Assembly: GCF_932526225.1 (NCBI RefSeq)
Contig: NC_064036.1
Location: 6,021,519 to 6,085,518 of the forward strand
Length of the DNA: 64,000 bases
Reading direction: 5' to 3'
DNA from: Nematostella vectensis
Taxonomy: Eukaryota > Cnidaria > Anthozoa > Actiniaria > Edwardsiidae
The first letter of the stretch is position 1. Each line of letters starts with the position of its first letter. A model generated the notes under the pieces. The model had not been told where the DNA came from, searched no databases, and saw nothing but the letters and a program-made list of their open reading frames with translations. The position numbers were made by a program, and so were the translations under genes. This document shows positions 41,064 through 53,201 of the stretch, one piece after another.

Positions 41064-44000
41064 CTAGACGTCTCTCGAAGATAACCATGATCTCTCCTTG
41101 TACCAATTTTCTTCCGTTTTTGTCAGAGGCTCGCCTAGACATAATGAGACACGCTATGATGATAGCCATCGTTTTTACAAAATGGCGGCAAAATGAAGCG
41201 GGCAAAATGCGGGATGCGATGTGGCGGGAAAATGTAGCGGAAACAATGCGGGAAGCGATGTAGCGGGAAAAATGCGGGAAGCGATGGAGATTGTTGCACC
41301 TTGTATGGAAGGAAAAAAAAAATTCTGCCCAGCCTACCGAATACGGCAATCGCGTTCGAATACAAATTTGTTCTTCAAGGATGAAGAAAAAAATCCAGTA
41401 AAGCTGTAAATGAATGAATTTTGATTCCTGTATTAGAATGGATAGATGAATGAATAAATGAATTATACCTCGCATTCCGTGAGCTGTCTCCCTCTTCCCA
41501 CAAAACTCCAACACAAGCCCAAGTGCAACTAGCAAGACGAGGACGCTACACGCCACGAATGTGGCCATCGTCTCGAACTCATAGCGCGGCTCATTGTTCT
41601 GTGCTACTGTCGGCTTCGGTTTATTGAGGGGTGCGGACAGTTGCTTATATATCTGCGCCTGAAACGAATAGCGTTTGGATTGTTATGGGCCGTGTGCAGT
41701 GTCACGAAACACTTTCCTCCTAAAAACTGGGTGACAACATAGCAGACTAGAGAACACGATTCTTATCAGTGCTAACTTCTTATCTTTTGATTAATGGTCT
41801 TGTTAGTCACGCTACATTTTCTGATTATTGCGTGACGCTAAAATCATAGAGTTTTACACTATTTGCGGACCAGCCTATTCAAAATATTGAAATGACTTAA
41901 TGAACGTATCATGGCTTGAAACAGATATCAGTGCTTACCTTCCTCGCGAGAATTTTGACAGTCACGCTACACTTCCTCGTTATTGCGTGACGCAAAAAGC
42001 AGATAGCAGCGCTTACCTTCCTCGTGACGATCTTGTCAGTCACGCAACAATCTTATTATTGCATAATACTAGAAGCATACGACAGTGTTTGCTCTTTTAA
42101 GACGATAATGCCTGTCACGCCACACTTCCTCGTTATTGCGTGACGCTAAAGCAGATAGCATCGCTTACCTTCCTCGTGACGATCTTGTCTGTCACGTCAC
42201 ACTTCCTCGTTATTGCGTGACGCTAAAGCAGATAGCATCGCTTACCTTCCTCGTGACGATCCTGTCTGTCACGCCACAGTTCCTCGTTATTGTGTGACGC
42301 TAAAGCAGATAGCATCGCTTACCTTCCTCGTGACGATCTTGTCTGTCACGCCACACTTCCTCGTTATTGTGTGACGCTAAAGCAGATAGCATCGCTTACC
42401 TTCCTCGTAACGATCTTGTCTGTCACGCCACACTTCCTTATTATTGCGTTATGCTAAAAGCAGATAGCATCGCTTACCTCTCTCGTCGAGATCTTGTCTG
42501 TCACGCCACACTTTCTCATTATTGCGTGACGCTAAAAGCAGATAGCATCGCTTGGTGACGATCTTGTCAGCCACGTCACACTTCCTCGTTATTGTGTGAC
42601 GCTAAAGCAGATAGCATCGCTTACCTTTCTTGTGACGATCTTGTCAGTCACGCCACACTTCCTTGTTATTGCGTGACGCTAAAGCAGATAGCATCGCTTA
42701 CCTTCCTCGTGACGATCTTGTCTGTCACGCCACACTTCCTCGTTATTGTGTGACGCTAAAGCAGATAGCATCGCTTACCTTCCTCGTAACGATCTTGTCT
42801 GTCACGCCACACTTCCTTATTATTGCGTTATGCTAAAAGCAGATAGCATCGCTTACCTCTCTCGTCGAGATCTTGTCTGTCACGCCACACTTTCTCATTA
42901 TTGCGTGACGCTAAAAGCAGATAGCATCGCTTGGTGACGATCTTGTCAGCCACGTCACACTTCCTCGTTATTGTGTGACGCTAAAGCAGATAGCATCGCT
43001 TACCTTTCTTGTGACGATCTTGTCAGTCACGCCACACTTCCTTGTTATTGCGTGACGCTAAAGCAGATAGCATCGCTTACCTTTCGTGACGATCTTGTCA
43101 GTCACGCCACACTTTTTCGTTATTGCGTGACGCTAAAGCAGATAGCATCGCTTACCTTTCTCGTGACAATCTTGTCTGTCACTCCACACTTCCTCGTTAT
43201 TGCGTGACGCTAAAGCTGATAGCATCGCTTACCTTTCGTGACGATCTTGTCAGTCACGCCACACTTCCTCGTTATTTCGTGACGCTAAAGCAGATAGAAT
43301 CGCTTACCTTTCTCGTGACGATCTTGTCCACGACTTCCCTCTCAATGCACCTGAGGAAGGAATCAGATTGGGACACATTGCCCGAGGCAGTGACGCCAAT
43401 GGTAAATCGATGGTCCAGCGTCCTGATGACTTTAATATTTGTCTTGAGCCCATTTGCTTTAGCGAAATTTTGCGCAAGTTTGATATCGTCGTAGTTGTAC
43501 ATCAGCAGAATCTCCTCGGTCTTGTCGCGAACCTTTTGGAAAATCGTCTCGAAATCCTCTTCTGTAAAAAAAAATTGTAATGGTAATGCTTTTCGGTACG
43601 ATGCGCGCTATCGTGGCCAATTTAAGAGTTTTGTAAAGTAAACCAATGGGGATGTGAGAAACGCTCTATAAGTTACGACGCGCGCTACAGTGGCCACCTT
43701 GACAGTCTTATGAAGTTAACCAATGGGGATGTGAGAAATGTTCTGTCTGATACGACGCGCGCTACCGGGGCCACCTTGACAGTTTTGTAAAATAAACCAA
43801 AACGGATGCGAGAAACGTGCTATCTGATACAACGTGCGCTACCGTGGCTACCTTCACAGATTTGTAAAGTAAACCAATAGCGATGTCAGAAACGTACTAT
43901 CTGGTACGACGCGCGTTACCGGGGCCACCTTGACAATTTTGTAAAGTAAACCAATAAGGATGCGAGAAACATGCTATCTGATACAACGCGCGCTACCTTA

Positions 44001-47000
44001 GCTACCTTGACAGATTTGTAAAGTAAACCAATAGGGATTTGAGAAACGTACTTATTGATACAATATGAACTTCACTAGTGAATCAGCAGAATTGTTGAGG
44101 GAACAGCAAAGCACGACGGCTTTGTGCCATTTAAAATAAATTGTATTGATATTTCTGAACTATACCTTGATATTCTGCACCTAGATTGAGCTCTTGTTCC
44201 ATGAACGGTTTCCCTCCTCTTGGAATAATGATCTAGAAAGTGATTTGGCAGGAAAACAACGAAAGGGTGAGCGGGGGATATCCAAACTTCGGCATAATAA
44301 ACAAACACCAAAATGGCAACATCGTCATCATTATCATAATTATCATTATCATAATCGTCATGGATTATCATAATCATCATTATCTTCGTCGTTTATTTGC
44401 AAGTGCAGACGTATTTCATCTGATTCATTTATGTTTTCACCGAGCTCCAAGTTTTCACTGACAACTTAGGCTGTAAATTTTGAGAGCCTAGATATTTTTC
44501 AAATCAGACGAAATAGATTTTTATGTTTTTGAGTACTGATTGTCTCGATGTCTTAGTCGTCTTTTAGCGCCCGCCACCAACAACTATTGCTTCAGAATCG
44601 ATTCTAGTCCAGTAACTGAACTCTCCTACGCAAGTCGGTCTACATCCGGAATCCATGAAAAAATGAGATATGGAATCCGGAATCCATGAAAAAATGAGAT
44701 ATGGAATCCGGAATCCATGCTGCTGGAATCCGGAATCCACGAGAAAAAACCCACATGGAATCCGGAATCCACACACTAGGATCCGGAATCCAGAACCCTA
44801 TTGGAGAACCTGTCATGGGGCGAGAGCTACGTAGGAGAGTACAAGTACAAATCGGCTTTGGTTTCTTGAATCACAACTTACTGTTCTCCCGATAAGCACG
44901 AGCTCGGTGGGGATTTCGTTGCTTGTAATAAGGGCAGTGAGTTGGGCGTTGAAGAGTGTGAGTGCGATTGTACCGATGATCATCCACAAGACCGCGAAAA
45001 GCCGTCCTTGGAAGGATTTTGGCGCTATGTCTCCATACCTGCAAGCAAGCAAATACAACCTTTACTTACGTTGTCAAACAATTTAAGGGGGTGGGGTCTG
45101 GGTGGCACAGTTTGCAGAGCGTCGTCCTGTAAGTGCCTATGGTCGTTTGGTGAAGGAAAAGAGGGGTTGGGTGTTGAATTAACTGTACCACAGACAACCA
45201 CGGTAGACTTTGTGACCAACTACCTACTCAAGACCCACTCAGAAATTCTATTCTGGAAAAACGCAGTCAGAAAATGATAATGAAAAGCTCCGATATTTCA
45301 TATTTTTACTGATAACAAATTAAACCTAACGGTACGTTAAGGGGTGGACACATTTACTAGCGTCCCCAATAAACAAAAAAATACATCTGGGGACATATGA
45401 TCCAGAGAAGCGTAATAAGGAAACAAGTAGACAGTGTTCGTAAGGGATCCTACGAATCACACCGATTCAAGTGATCGAGCGACCAATAGGTTTTTATGCG
45501 TATTTTTCGGGATGACGTCACTTACCCTACGGTTGTCATGGTAACGAACGCCCACCATAGTCCTACACAGGAACCCCGATGGAATTCTTGCGGAAATTCT
45601 TTCTTGTTGTTTTTGTGGTCCTACGAAATAATTCTCAGGATTAAGTCAATGACGACAAGGGAGACATCTTTGTTCTTTTTTTTTTTACTCCGTGGCGGAT
45701 CCAGGAGGGTGGTGGTAGTGGTAGGAGGAGGAGGGGTGGGGGGGGGGGGCGGAATGACCTTCGAACCCAGACTCCATTTTATGAAATTTTGACGAATTAA
45801 ACTTTTGTTATGCTCTATTTCCGGCCGTTGCTATGCAGCGAGCCTAAATTTAGCTCTTAGAGCTCTCTGATCCTTTATAAATATAGCCGTATGACGCAGA
45901 ACAAGAATATTCTTTCAAGATGTATATATTTCTATTTGAATAAAACAAAATCCTTTTTTATGCCCACTTTCGGTAAAAAAATATAGTTAATTGTCATCGC
46001 CACACCTGCAGAGCCTTGCGACAAATACTAATTGTATCGCGTACTGCAAACAAGATCCTTCCCACATGGAAAGGCTCGTAACACACATCAAATAGACGAC
46101 GGCGCCTATAATGCCACACACTTCTCGCAAAATCTGCCGCACAAACCGCCTCTATGCATTATTGAAATACGATGAATGCCTTGGTTAAGCTTTATGGGGA
46201 ACATCGAGTATTCATACACAGGCGGTGACTTCAAAAACAAGTCCACTTGGAAAAATCTTCCATAATTTCTTGACAAGACAAAACAGTATACATTGAGCTT
46301 TATTTTGCGGTGAACTGTGTGGCTGGTTGACCGGTACAGCAAGATTAAAGCTTTTAAGTACTTTAAAGTCAAACCATTCACCAAGCGTCTGTTGTAAAAT
46401 TAATGCATTTTAGCGAGCTACTGATTCGGGCGTGACTATCGATGTTATCATGTTTATCTGGTAGAAAAGTGGTTTGCCTTTTATTATTGTATATTGACCA
46501 GCGAGAAGTTTTTAAGAGTCCAAGGAACAAAAATATGCTACAGATGTTTTTTTTTTTAATCTGATGTTATTTTTAAATATCCTTTTAGGGTCTATCTAAG
46601 AAAAATTTAGAGGGGTTGCCTATTTAAATGTTTCATTCATAGAGACGTTTTGTTCTCTCCAAGCGCACTCTATTTCATCGAAGCCTGTAGTTCAAATTAA
46701 TAGAAATCAGATAGATATAATCACCAAGTTTCAAGTCTTATAAACAAGACTTTAATAGCGTATGTAGTTGCTATGTATTCCCGTCGGATACCCTAACTCT
46801 GTTTGCTTTCACTTGGGTTAAAACCGAAATGTTTGCGTTGAGGGGTTGATAAAACAGAGACGGGCGCTAAATTATGTTAGAGAACGGAGCTAGTATTTGC
46901 CAAAGCCTTAATGAACTCCAATTATTAAACGAGAAGTCAAACGCAACCCACTAAGTACATACCATGGCGACGATGATACCATCAAAAGGGAATTAAAAAG

Positions 47001-47582
47001 TATTTATGATACTAAAAAATTAAAACTACTATTACAAATTAAAGCACAGTAGTATACACTTACCAGAAACCATAGAATGACTCCTGAAATAGCAGCAAGT
47101 AGAACACACAACGCCGGGATCTGCCAGGATTTGGTCATAGCGGTGAAAACCGCTCCATTTTTGGGGCTTTTCTCATTGACGAATATTATAGGCCCGGGAG
47201 AGTCGAAGATTCCTATAAACGGCCTTTGATATTTCTCTTTTTGGTACTTATTGGCAAAGACAGGAAAGTAGAGGGACAGTTCGACGCTTTTGTCATTTCT
47301 TATACTCAACTCAATATCTTTAGAAGATTCGACTTTCATTGGAGAGTAATTGAATTTCAATGTTGGACAGCAGAATTTAAGCGCGTATTCAAGAAACTCT
47401 GCCAGCTTTCCTGTAGCATTCCCACTTGTTTTGTTCATATAGATATCGCGTCCGTAAGGTAGCCAATGTAACGTAACTGTCTTTGATTTTGGACACTGTA
47501 GCTCGCCGTTTGTACGCGCGGGTTTCCCCACGGCTGAGGCTTGTAGAACCATTGGGAGAACCAATATCAATGACACAATCAT
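41064..47582 (-). CDS. Short ionotropic glutamate receptor-like channel with K+ selectivity filter
   Basis: Ligand-gated channel subunit of the plasma membrane. Minus-strand exons: 47582-47064, 45620-45526, 45038-44882, 44232-44166, 43561-43308, 41658-41469, and a tentative last exon 41134-41064. Phases agree and give 450 residues. Order: signal peptide (~1-17), ligand-binding half S1 (~35-150), TM1 (~153-173), pore loop WWAFVTMTTVGYGD (195-208), TM2 with FNAQLTALIT, S2 (~250-385, with a family-like IGVTASGN segment and EREVVDKIVTRK), TM3 (~395-416), and a short cytosolic tail. The amino-terminal domain of animal receptors is absent, as in bacterial GluR0. The filter matches K+ channels, like GluR0 and the rotifer AvGluR1, not the animal Q/R/N-site loop. 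By eye, the ligand-binding Arg of S1 aligns with Lys, so the agonist may not be glutamate. The last exon is uncertain because its acceptor is weak. Confidence 0.85.
41180..41290. repeat. Short GCGGGAAAATG tandem repeats
   Basis: Five or six imperfect units of GCGGGAAAAATGCGGGAAGC type in the last intron of the channel gene. They explain the Arg/His/Ser-rich minus frame here. Confidence 0.8.
41810..43310. repeat. 77-bp tandem array carrying copies of an exon end and splice donor
   Basis: About 18-19 units fill intron 5 of the channel gene. Each unit, read on the minus strand, contains a near copy of the last 20 nt of exon 5 (coding DKIVTRK), its GTAAGCG donor, and ~50 bp of adjacent intron. 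The exon 5 end at 43308 is thus the 5'-most copy of its own array. A block of about five units (379 bp) is itself duplicated without coding change: frames at 42367-42558 and 42746-42937 are identical. Confidence 0.95.
43595..44060. repeat. 77-bp GCGCGC minisatellite, six units
   Basis: Units share GATACGACGCGCGCTACC, then GGCCACCTTGACAG, then AAGTAAACCAATGGGGATG, then GAGAAACGT. Single or few copies of the same sequence, mostly inverted, occur near 9510, 20396 and 31550-31760. It lies in intron 4 of the channel gene. Confidence 0.93.
44645..44790. repeat. GGAATCCGGAATCC tandem repeat
   Basis: Six copies of a GGAATCCGGAATCCA core with variable spacers of ~15-20 bp, in intron 3 of the channel gene. 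Confidence 0.9.
45526..45620 (-). other. Pore exon of the channel gene
   Basis: Codes for the TM1-pore linker and GLWWAFVTMTTVG, ending GG|GTAAGT in phase 2. The next exon (45038-44882) begins by completing that Gly and continues YGDIAPKSFQGRLFA. The K+-filter signature is therefore split by an intron exactly between its two glycines, and both halves are needed to read it. Confidence 0.88.
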
Positions 47583-50150
47583 GGCTACCGTCCCAATGCG
47601 AAACTTGCTTTTTTTCTGGCCCTGTGAGGGATTCCACTGACCGCGGAGCTGCTTTACCCAGAGTTCTTTTCTTTAACCAACCCTACTTAAAACAATTGGC
47701 TCTGAAAGCATAAAAACAACCTTGTTATTTCCAGAAGATAAAATATCCAGAAGCATTTTGATATAATGAAGAAACATTGGACAAAGGTAAAAAAGTAAGA
47801 ATGTAAACTGTAGAATGTAATGTAGAATGTAAACAAACCGAAATGCCATGAAGTGGTGGAGTTTACTATCTTGAATTTTTGGACCTTTCGCATTTGACGC
47901 TTTTTTGATTTTGTGTACTCTAACCAAACACGGTTGGTGTTTTGATCTTCGAGCAAAATTTAATCAAGTTATTAAAACCAAAACTCATTAGATTAATTAT
48001 TCACTAGCCGAACATTGTTTTATATTCACTCTCTTTCAGTTTGTTTAAGTTTGTTTCTTACACCAGTCATGGAAAAGAATTAATGATTTCATCGCTATTC
48101 TTAAGGGAATTATTGCGAGGAGTGAATTGGTTCGTGAATGTTGCGGGTTTTTCTAAGTGAAAAAGAGTTACAAAAGAGTTTTAAACGACACTACTAAATG
48201 AATTACCTACCAATGAATGGTGCTCTGTTATAGACGAAATAAAATTAGTGAACTGTTTCCTAGCTAGTGCCTTATCACCGACCTCGCACAAACTAAGTAA
48301 GCCAAGACACTCAATCTAGCATCCCATTATCTGGGGTTAACCAACTCCTAATGCCGTATTCCCAACTCCTTTAACAATTAAATATTAATTCCAAAGCATA
48401 ATTTCAAAGTGCTTTTTTTTTTACTCTTGACATTATTTTTCAATTTTAGGGGAGTGTTTTCTCTTTGTCCTTTTCATAAAAAAAGAAAAGTTTTTATTGT
48501 TAGAATTTCAAAACATGAAACAATGTGTATTTAATTGATTTTTTGTTGATGCACATAATTGATTGGTAGTTAGTAATAACAAATTTCTCGGTGTCTATTT
48601 CTCAATTTTTCATCAAGGATTTTAACAGCCGATAAAAGTAAAAAGTTGTGAACCAGTTTTTTTTATTTTACACCTATAATAACGAGGATTAAATGCACTT
48701 GATACCAATACAAATATCCTAGCTAAGAAGAAATGATATGTTATCTGATCTAATTTTTGACCAAGAGCTTTTTGGCGCTTTTAAAGCAAATCAAGACCAA
48801 CTCTTAAAATAATAAAAAATCTTTTGGATAATTAACATCAAGCAGTATGCAGAACAGAAAATATTTAAAACGCTTCGGCTTCATGATTATATTTAGTTTT
48901 TTTTTTATCAGTGCAATTAAGTTTGGAAAACAGGTTGCTGCGTTATCGTCTCTGTTTTTCACCTGCACCACTTAAACCTTTTTCTCGACTTTTTTAGCGT
49001 GTTTACGTTTTTACACAAATACAAGATAATAACGCGTAGGGTACAACTAATATTGAAAGGTGCCTTTCAAAAAGTGCATTAAATTAGCACATGGATTCGA
49101 CGTTTGTAAGTAGTTTTTGTCTGACAGCGCACTCCTGCGAAATTACCCAATCTATAAAAATATTTGTGCGAAAACTACCTCTAAATTTCCCTGTCGGCCT
49201 AACAGAAATGACGTAATCGGATCGGTCTGACTTTAATTACATTGGAATGAAAACACGTTCATATTTGAAAACTCTCACATGATATCCAGCTGATAAAGGC
49301 AAATACTCGAAGCACACTTTCCAGACTTGCAGACCCACAGATTGAATTATGATAAATCTCTTGTTGCGCCAATGAGAAAAGTACCAGTGTGGGTCCTAAC
49401 GTAAACTAAGAAGTGATTTCGCGAAAAATAAACTCTCTGTGAGAGGCGAATTAGCCTCGAACCCAAAACAGGTGTGCACAAGTAGTGCGGTTGTATAATC
49501 ATCCGACACAGCACTTCACACATAGGCGGCTAATGACGATGACAGCGATACAAGCTGACTTAGCTATTTACCGGGGCATTTGAGCCTAAGCGAGACACCG
49601 CCCAAAAATTTTGGGTCAAAATTTAATCCTTAATTTTACCCTTAGGAACGACTGTTACCAGGCTGTTACAGCAACGGACTATATGAAATTAAAGGTTCAC
49701 TTTGGTCTGCGCAGTACGCAGTGAGTGTGTAGCACCTGAAAGAGTCATGCGCAAAAAAAAAGCTATCTTAATTCAATTTCTTAATTCCAATCAACTTTTG
49801 ATTCAATTAGATTTGTTATTGCTTTTACATTAGATTTCGGGGATAGCTCAAAGTCCGTTTGCGGATAAAACGATGCGTAGATGAGGTCTTTTTGTTATGC
49901 TTTTTAAATAAAAAGCGTTTAAAAACGCTCTGGGAGTTTTCTTTTGAAGCCGGCGGTGTTAAATGTCCCCTGTGTCACCTTGGGAGTAAGATAACCAAGC
50001 ATGTCAAAGATGACTATTTATCGCACTAGTAGCATAGCTGTTCATATACCCAAAATGTTTATCGCAAGACTTGAGTAACCCTTAATGTCGTCCTGTTGAG
50101 TTTGAAGATCGCCGCAATCGAACTATTATAAGTTACGCGTTTTGCGTATA
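47583..50150. other. AT-rich intergenic region
   Basis: Upstream of the channel gene's start codon. The first few hundred bases must include its promoter. No further gene, RNA or element was recognised. Confidence 0.5.
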
Positions 50151-50157
50151 CTGAATT

Positions 50158-51000
50158 TTGTATGTGTATATTATGTTCAGACTGTGCATTTTGCAATCTG
50201 CGCATTGTGTTCTGTGCGGGCCTGTTGTGTTGTGTGTGCTTTTGCAATTTTTCTGTGATCATATTGCGTCCTGCGTGTGCTTACTGTGTTTTGCGTGTGT
50301 TTGCGAAATGCATTTTTATGTATACATATTATGTGTGGGTATTGCGTTCTATGTGTGGGTATTGCATTCTATGTGTGCGTATTACGTTATATGCGCATTG
50401 CATTCTGTTTGTGCGTATTGCGTTCTCTGTGTGCTTATTGCGTTATGTGCGTATTGCGTTCTATGTGTGGGTATTGCATTCTATGTGTGCGTATTACGTT
50501 ATATGCGCATTGCATTCTGTTTGTGCGTATTGCGTTCTCTGTGTGCTTATTGCGTTATGTGCGTATTGCGTTCTATGTGTGGGTATTGCGTTCTATGTGT
50601 GCGTATTGCGTTATATGCGCATTGCGTTCTGTTTGTGCGTATTGCGTTCTGTGTACGCGTATTGCGTTATGTGCGTATTGCGTTCTATGTGTGGGTATTG
50701 CGTTTTATGTGTGGTTCTGTCTTAGCGTATTGCGTTTTATGTGTGGGTATTGCGTTATGTTCCTATTGCGTTATGTGCGTATTGCGTTCTATGTGTGGGT
50801 ATTGCATTCTATGTGTGGTTCTGTGTACGCCTATTGCGTTATGTGCGTATTGTGTTCTGTGTGCTTGTATTGCGTTTTATTTTTGCGTATTGCGTTATGT
50901 GCGCATTGCGTTCTCTTTGTGTGTATTGCGTTCTGTGTGTGCGCATCGCATTCTGTGTGAACGTTCGTCTGTTTTCTATGATCTGCGTGAGTTCTATCTG
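50158..51000. repeat. TATTGCGTT(C/A)TATGTGTG simple array
   Basis: Tandem units of ~18-20 bp built on GTATTGCGTTCTATGTGTG, with blocks of ~115 bp repeated as higher-order units. Unit lengths near multiples of three leave three plus-strand frames open (up to 304 codons) that read Cys, Ala, Tyr, Val repeats. Nothing supports these as proteins. Confidence 0.93.
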
Positions 51001-51072
51001 CGAGCATACTATGTAAGCACTCTATTACAGGTTTTTACCGCGCTGCTTATATCTTTCTTCACCGACCTTTAA

Positions 51073-52660
51073 CAGATTGATCAAGTGAGCAAGGGGTCGA
51101 TTGACCATTATCTACTTTTGCATTTCTACTCCCATCAAGGATTTTGACCATGATAAAGTGAAAGACAAATCTGTAAGATATATATAAGTTATGCATTCTC
51201 ACCTAGGTTCCTTATCATCGCAATGAAGTCATTCATGCTATCGAAATCAAGAACATCAAGAACGTCAACACAGGCAGCCTATTCTCTATGGCTTCCTTTA
51301 TAGAACACGTTTTGCCTGGAGATATTTTTTATACAACAAGGCAAGAGTATTATTTTTGAAATCCTGTAGAAAAATATCGAATCATACACACGCTTATCTA
51401 GAAGCACCCCAAAACCTTGAAAAGAAATGTACCCCTATGACATCCTAACGTTAAAACATAAACAGAAAACTTCCTACCTTTTTTAAAAATCCTTTCCTAA
51501 CTCCTTCTATTACATTTATGACCGTTATGGTACTCTAAGGAGGCCATTTACGAATAAATTGAGCATATTCACATTTGCTATTGATCGGTGATTGGGTCGA
51601 GGTATGCTATCTTATCCCCCTAGTGAGAAATTAGCATGACAATACAGTACATGGATTGACTCTTTCGTCTTATAAGTATAAACACCTGCATGGAAACAAA
51701 AAATCAAAAAAATTATCCTTGCGTTTTTATATTAATGCCTCGCATTTTTGGAAAAATGTATACAGCCCCAATGATTAAAATGTTTGGGAAGAAAAGTTTT
51801 TATCGCTACTTGAGTACAGCTTCATGTGATTACACACTTAATGCAGAAAAGAAAATCCTTGTAGTATTCTTGTAGGAATGACACAATGCAAATCCCGATG
51901 TCAGAGGAATATGTGGTGTACATGATAATTAAAGCCTTACTCTAATTAAACGGTCCCTTAACTGTATACTTAAAACCAATAGAAGTCCCCATCCAGCCAA
52001 GCACCTTGTAGCCTATGACACATGGATTACTTTTTAGAATGTTAATAAGTATGTACTTACTCGAATGTACAATTACATTTCTACCACTATACAAACAAAA
52101 ATAACAATCGCTTTTTCGAAATGGGAATAGAAAATGTTTCTTTGCATAAAAATGGGCTAAATTTGTGTTCTAAGATCAATATTAATTGAACGTTACTTGA
52201 GAATCCATTTACCCTATTTGTTTAGTGATCTTTCATTAATTGAACTATCGTGACAAGTCTTAAAAATTCAAGGTGTTGTAAACATGTAAAAGGAATACTT
52301 AGAAATGCCCTCTACTGTAAACTACTATTACTCTATCTAAAGAGCAAGGACGCCATTTTTGGCACTTAGACTATCTTATCTATAAGAACAAAATACAAAA
52401 AAATAAATAAATATATCCATTTTAAAGACTGAGATAAAAAGAGGTATTTTGCCAGTCAAAGCTTACTATCAATACTTTACTAGAGTATCGGCTGCGGAAC
52501 TCTACTTACTGTTGGTGCACTACCTTATGAATACCGACCCAATCCGATTCAATTTCAAAGTCTTGGAGTTGGGAGAGGAGGAAGTTGCCTACAAGTTCGC
52601 ATGTTTCGGCGCCGTCGTATAGCTTCCCATTGTCACGTCGAATGTCGGGTTGCCTTTTTT
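51073..52660. other. Non-coding, nothing recognised
   Basis: AT-rich. No exon, RNA gene or mobile element was identified. Confidence 0.5.
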
Positions 52661-52673
52661 ATGGCCAGGGTGT

Positions 52674-53105
52674 TTAGTTGTGGACTAGGATAGATCTCTT
52701 GGCGTGGGTTATGATGTTTTTTTCTTCAGCGGTGATGCAGTCGTAGTCAGCGGCGAAGTCGAGGGCTTTGTTTAGGAGTTCTTGGCTGTTGGATTCCACT
52801 ATGTCGAAACATATAAAGTTGGATGCTGTCTTGTTTTTTGTTGATGTGAACCAGTAAATTACGGCTTTAGTGCTTTTCCATTGGTGAAAGTTACGTTTTG
52901 TTGCGATGGTGGTGTTGATGCGGTAGAGGATACTTTTCCTGATCTTGCCTATTTCGGACTTGGTAGGGTTGATGAGTCTGCAGGTCGGTTTATTAGCGAA
53001 GTTCGGTTTGTGGTCTTTGAGTGTTATAAATGCTTGTTTGTTGGCGGTGGTGTCCATTCTATCGTCGATTCCTAGTTTTGTCGCGATGTTTTTGTTTTCT
53101 TTGCA
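52674..53105 (-). mobile_element. Penelope-like element fragment, reverse transcriptase N-part
   Basis: The minus-strand frame reads NIATKLGIDDRMD, then AFITLKDHKPNF, then CRLINPTKSEIGKI, a pattern typical of Penelope-like element reverse transcriptases just upstream of their catalytic motifs. It stops before the YxDD-type active site. It abuts a second Penelope-like fragment in the opposite direction, so the two form an inverted insertion. Confidence 0.85.
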
Positions 53106-53200
53106 TTATCATAGCTTCAGCTTGTCGAGCACTCTACGGCTACCCACGCACTCACGCATTACCATAGTTTCAGCTTGTCGAGCACTCTACGGCTACCCAT
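53105..53200. repeat. ~55-bp direct duplication at the junction of the inverted fragments
   Basis: GCATTA(T/C)CATAG(C/T)TTCAGC, then TTGTCGAGCACTCTACGGCT, then ACCCA is present twice in tandem, exactly where the minus-strand fragment meets the plus-strand fragment. Confidence 0.9.
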
Positions 53201-53201
53201 A

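Noticed and set aside
41011-41568. 185-codon minus frame reading from TM3 of the channel gene to near 41011 without splicing
   Set aside because: The extension after GMR crosses microsatellite-like and GCGGGAAAATG repeats. A GTATAA donor and a downstream AG giving a short tail are preferred, though read-through is not excluded.
41810-43310. CRISPR-like array of regular repeats
   Set aside because: Units are head-to-tail with no unique spacers, in an intron of an animal gene; it is a minisatellite.
45496-45792. 98-codon plus-strand frame
   Set aside because: Antisense of the channel pore exon followed by G-rich MITE-like sequence.
50158-51072. Plus-strand frames of up to 304 codons rich in Cys
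   Set aside because: Generated by a simple tandem array; three overlapping registers are equally open and no domain or signal is present.
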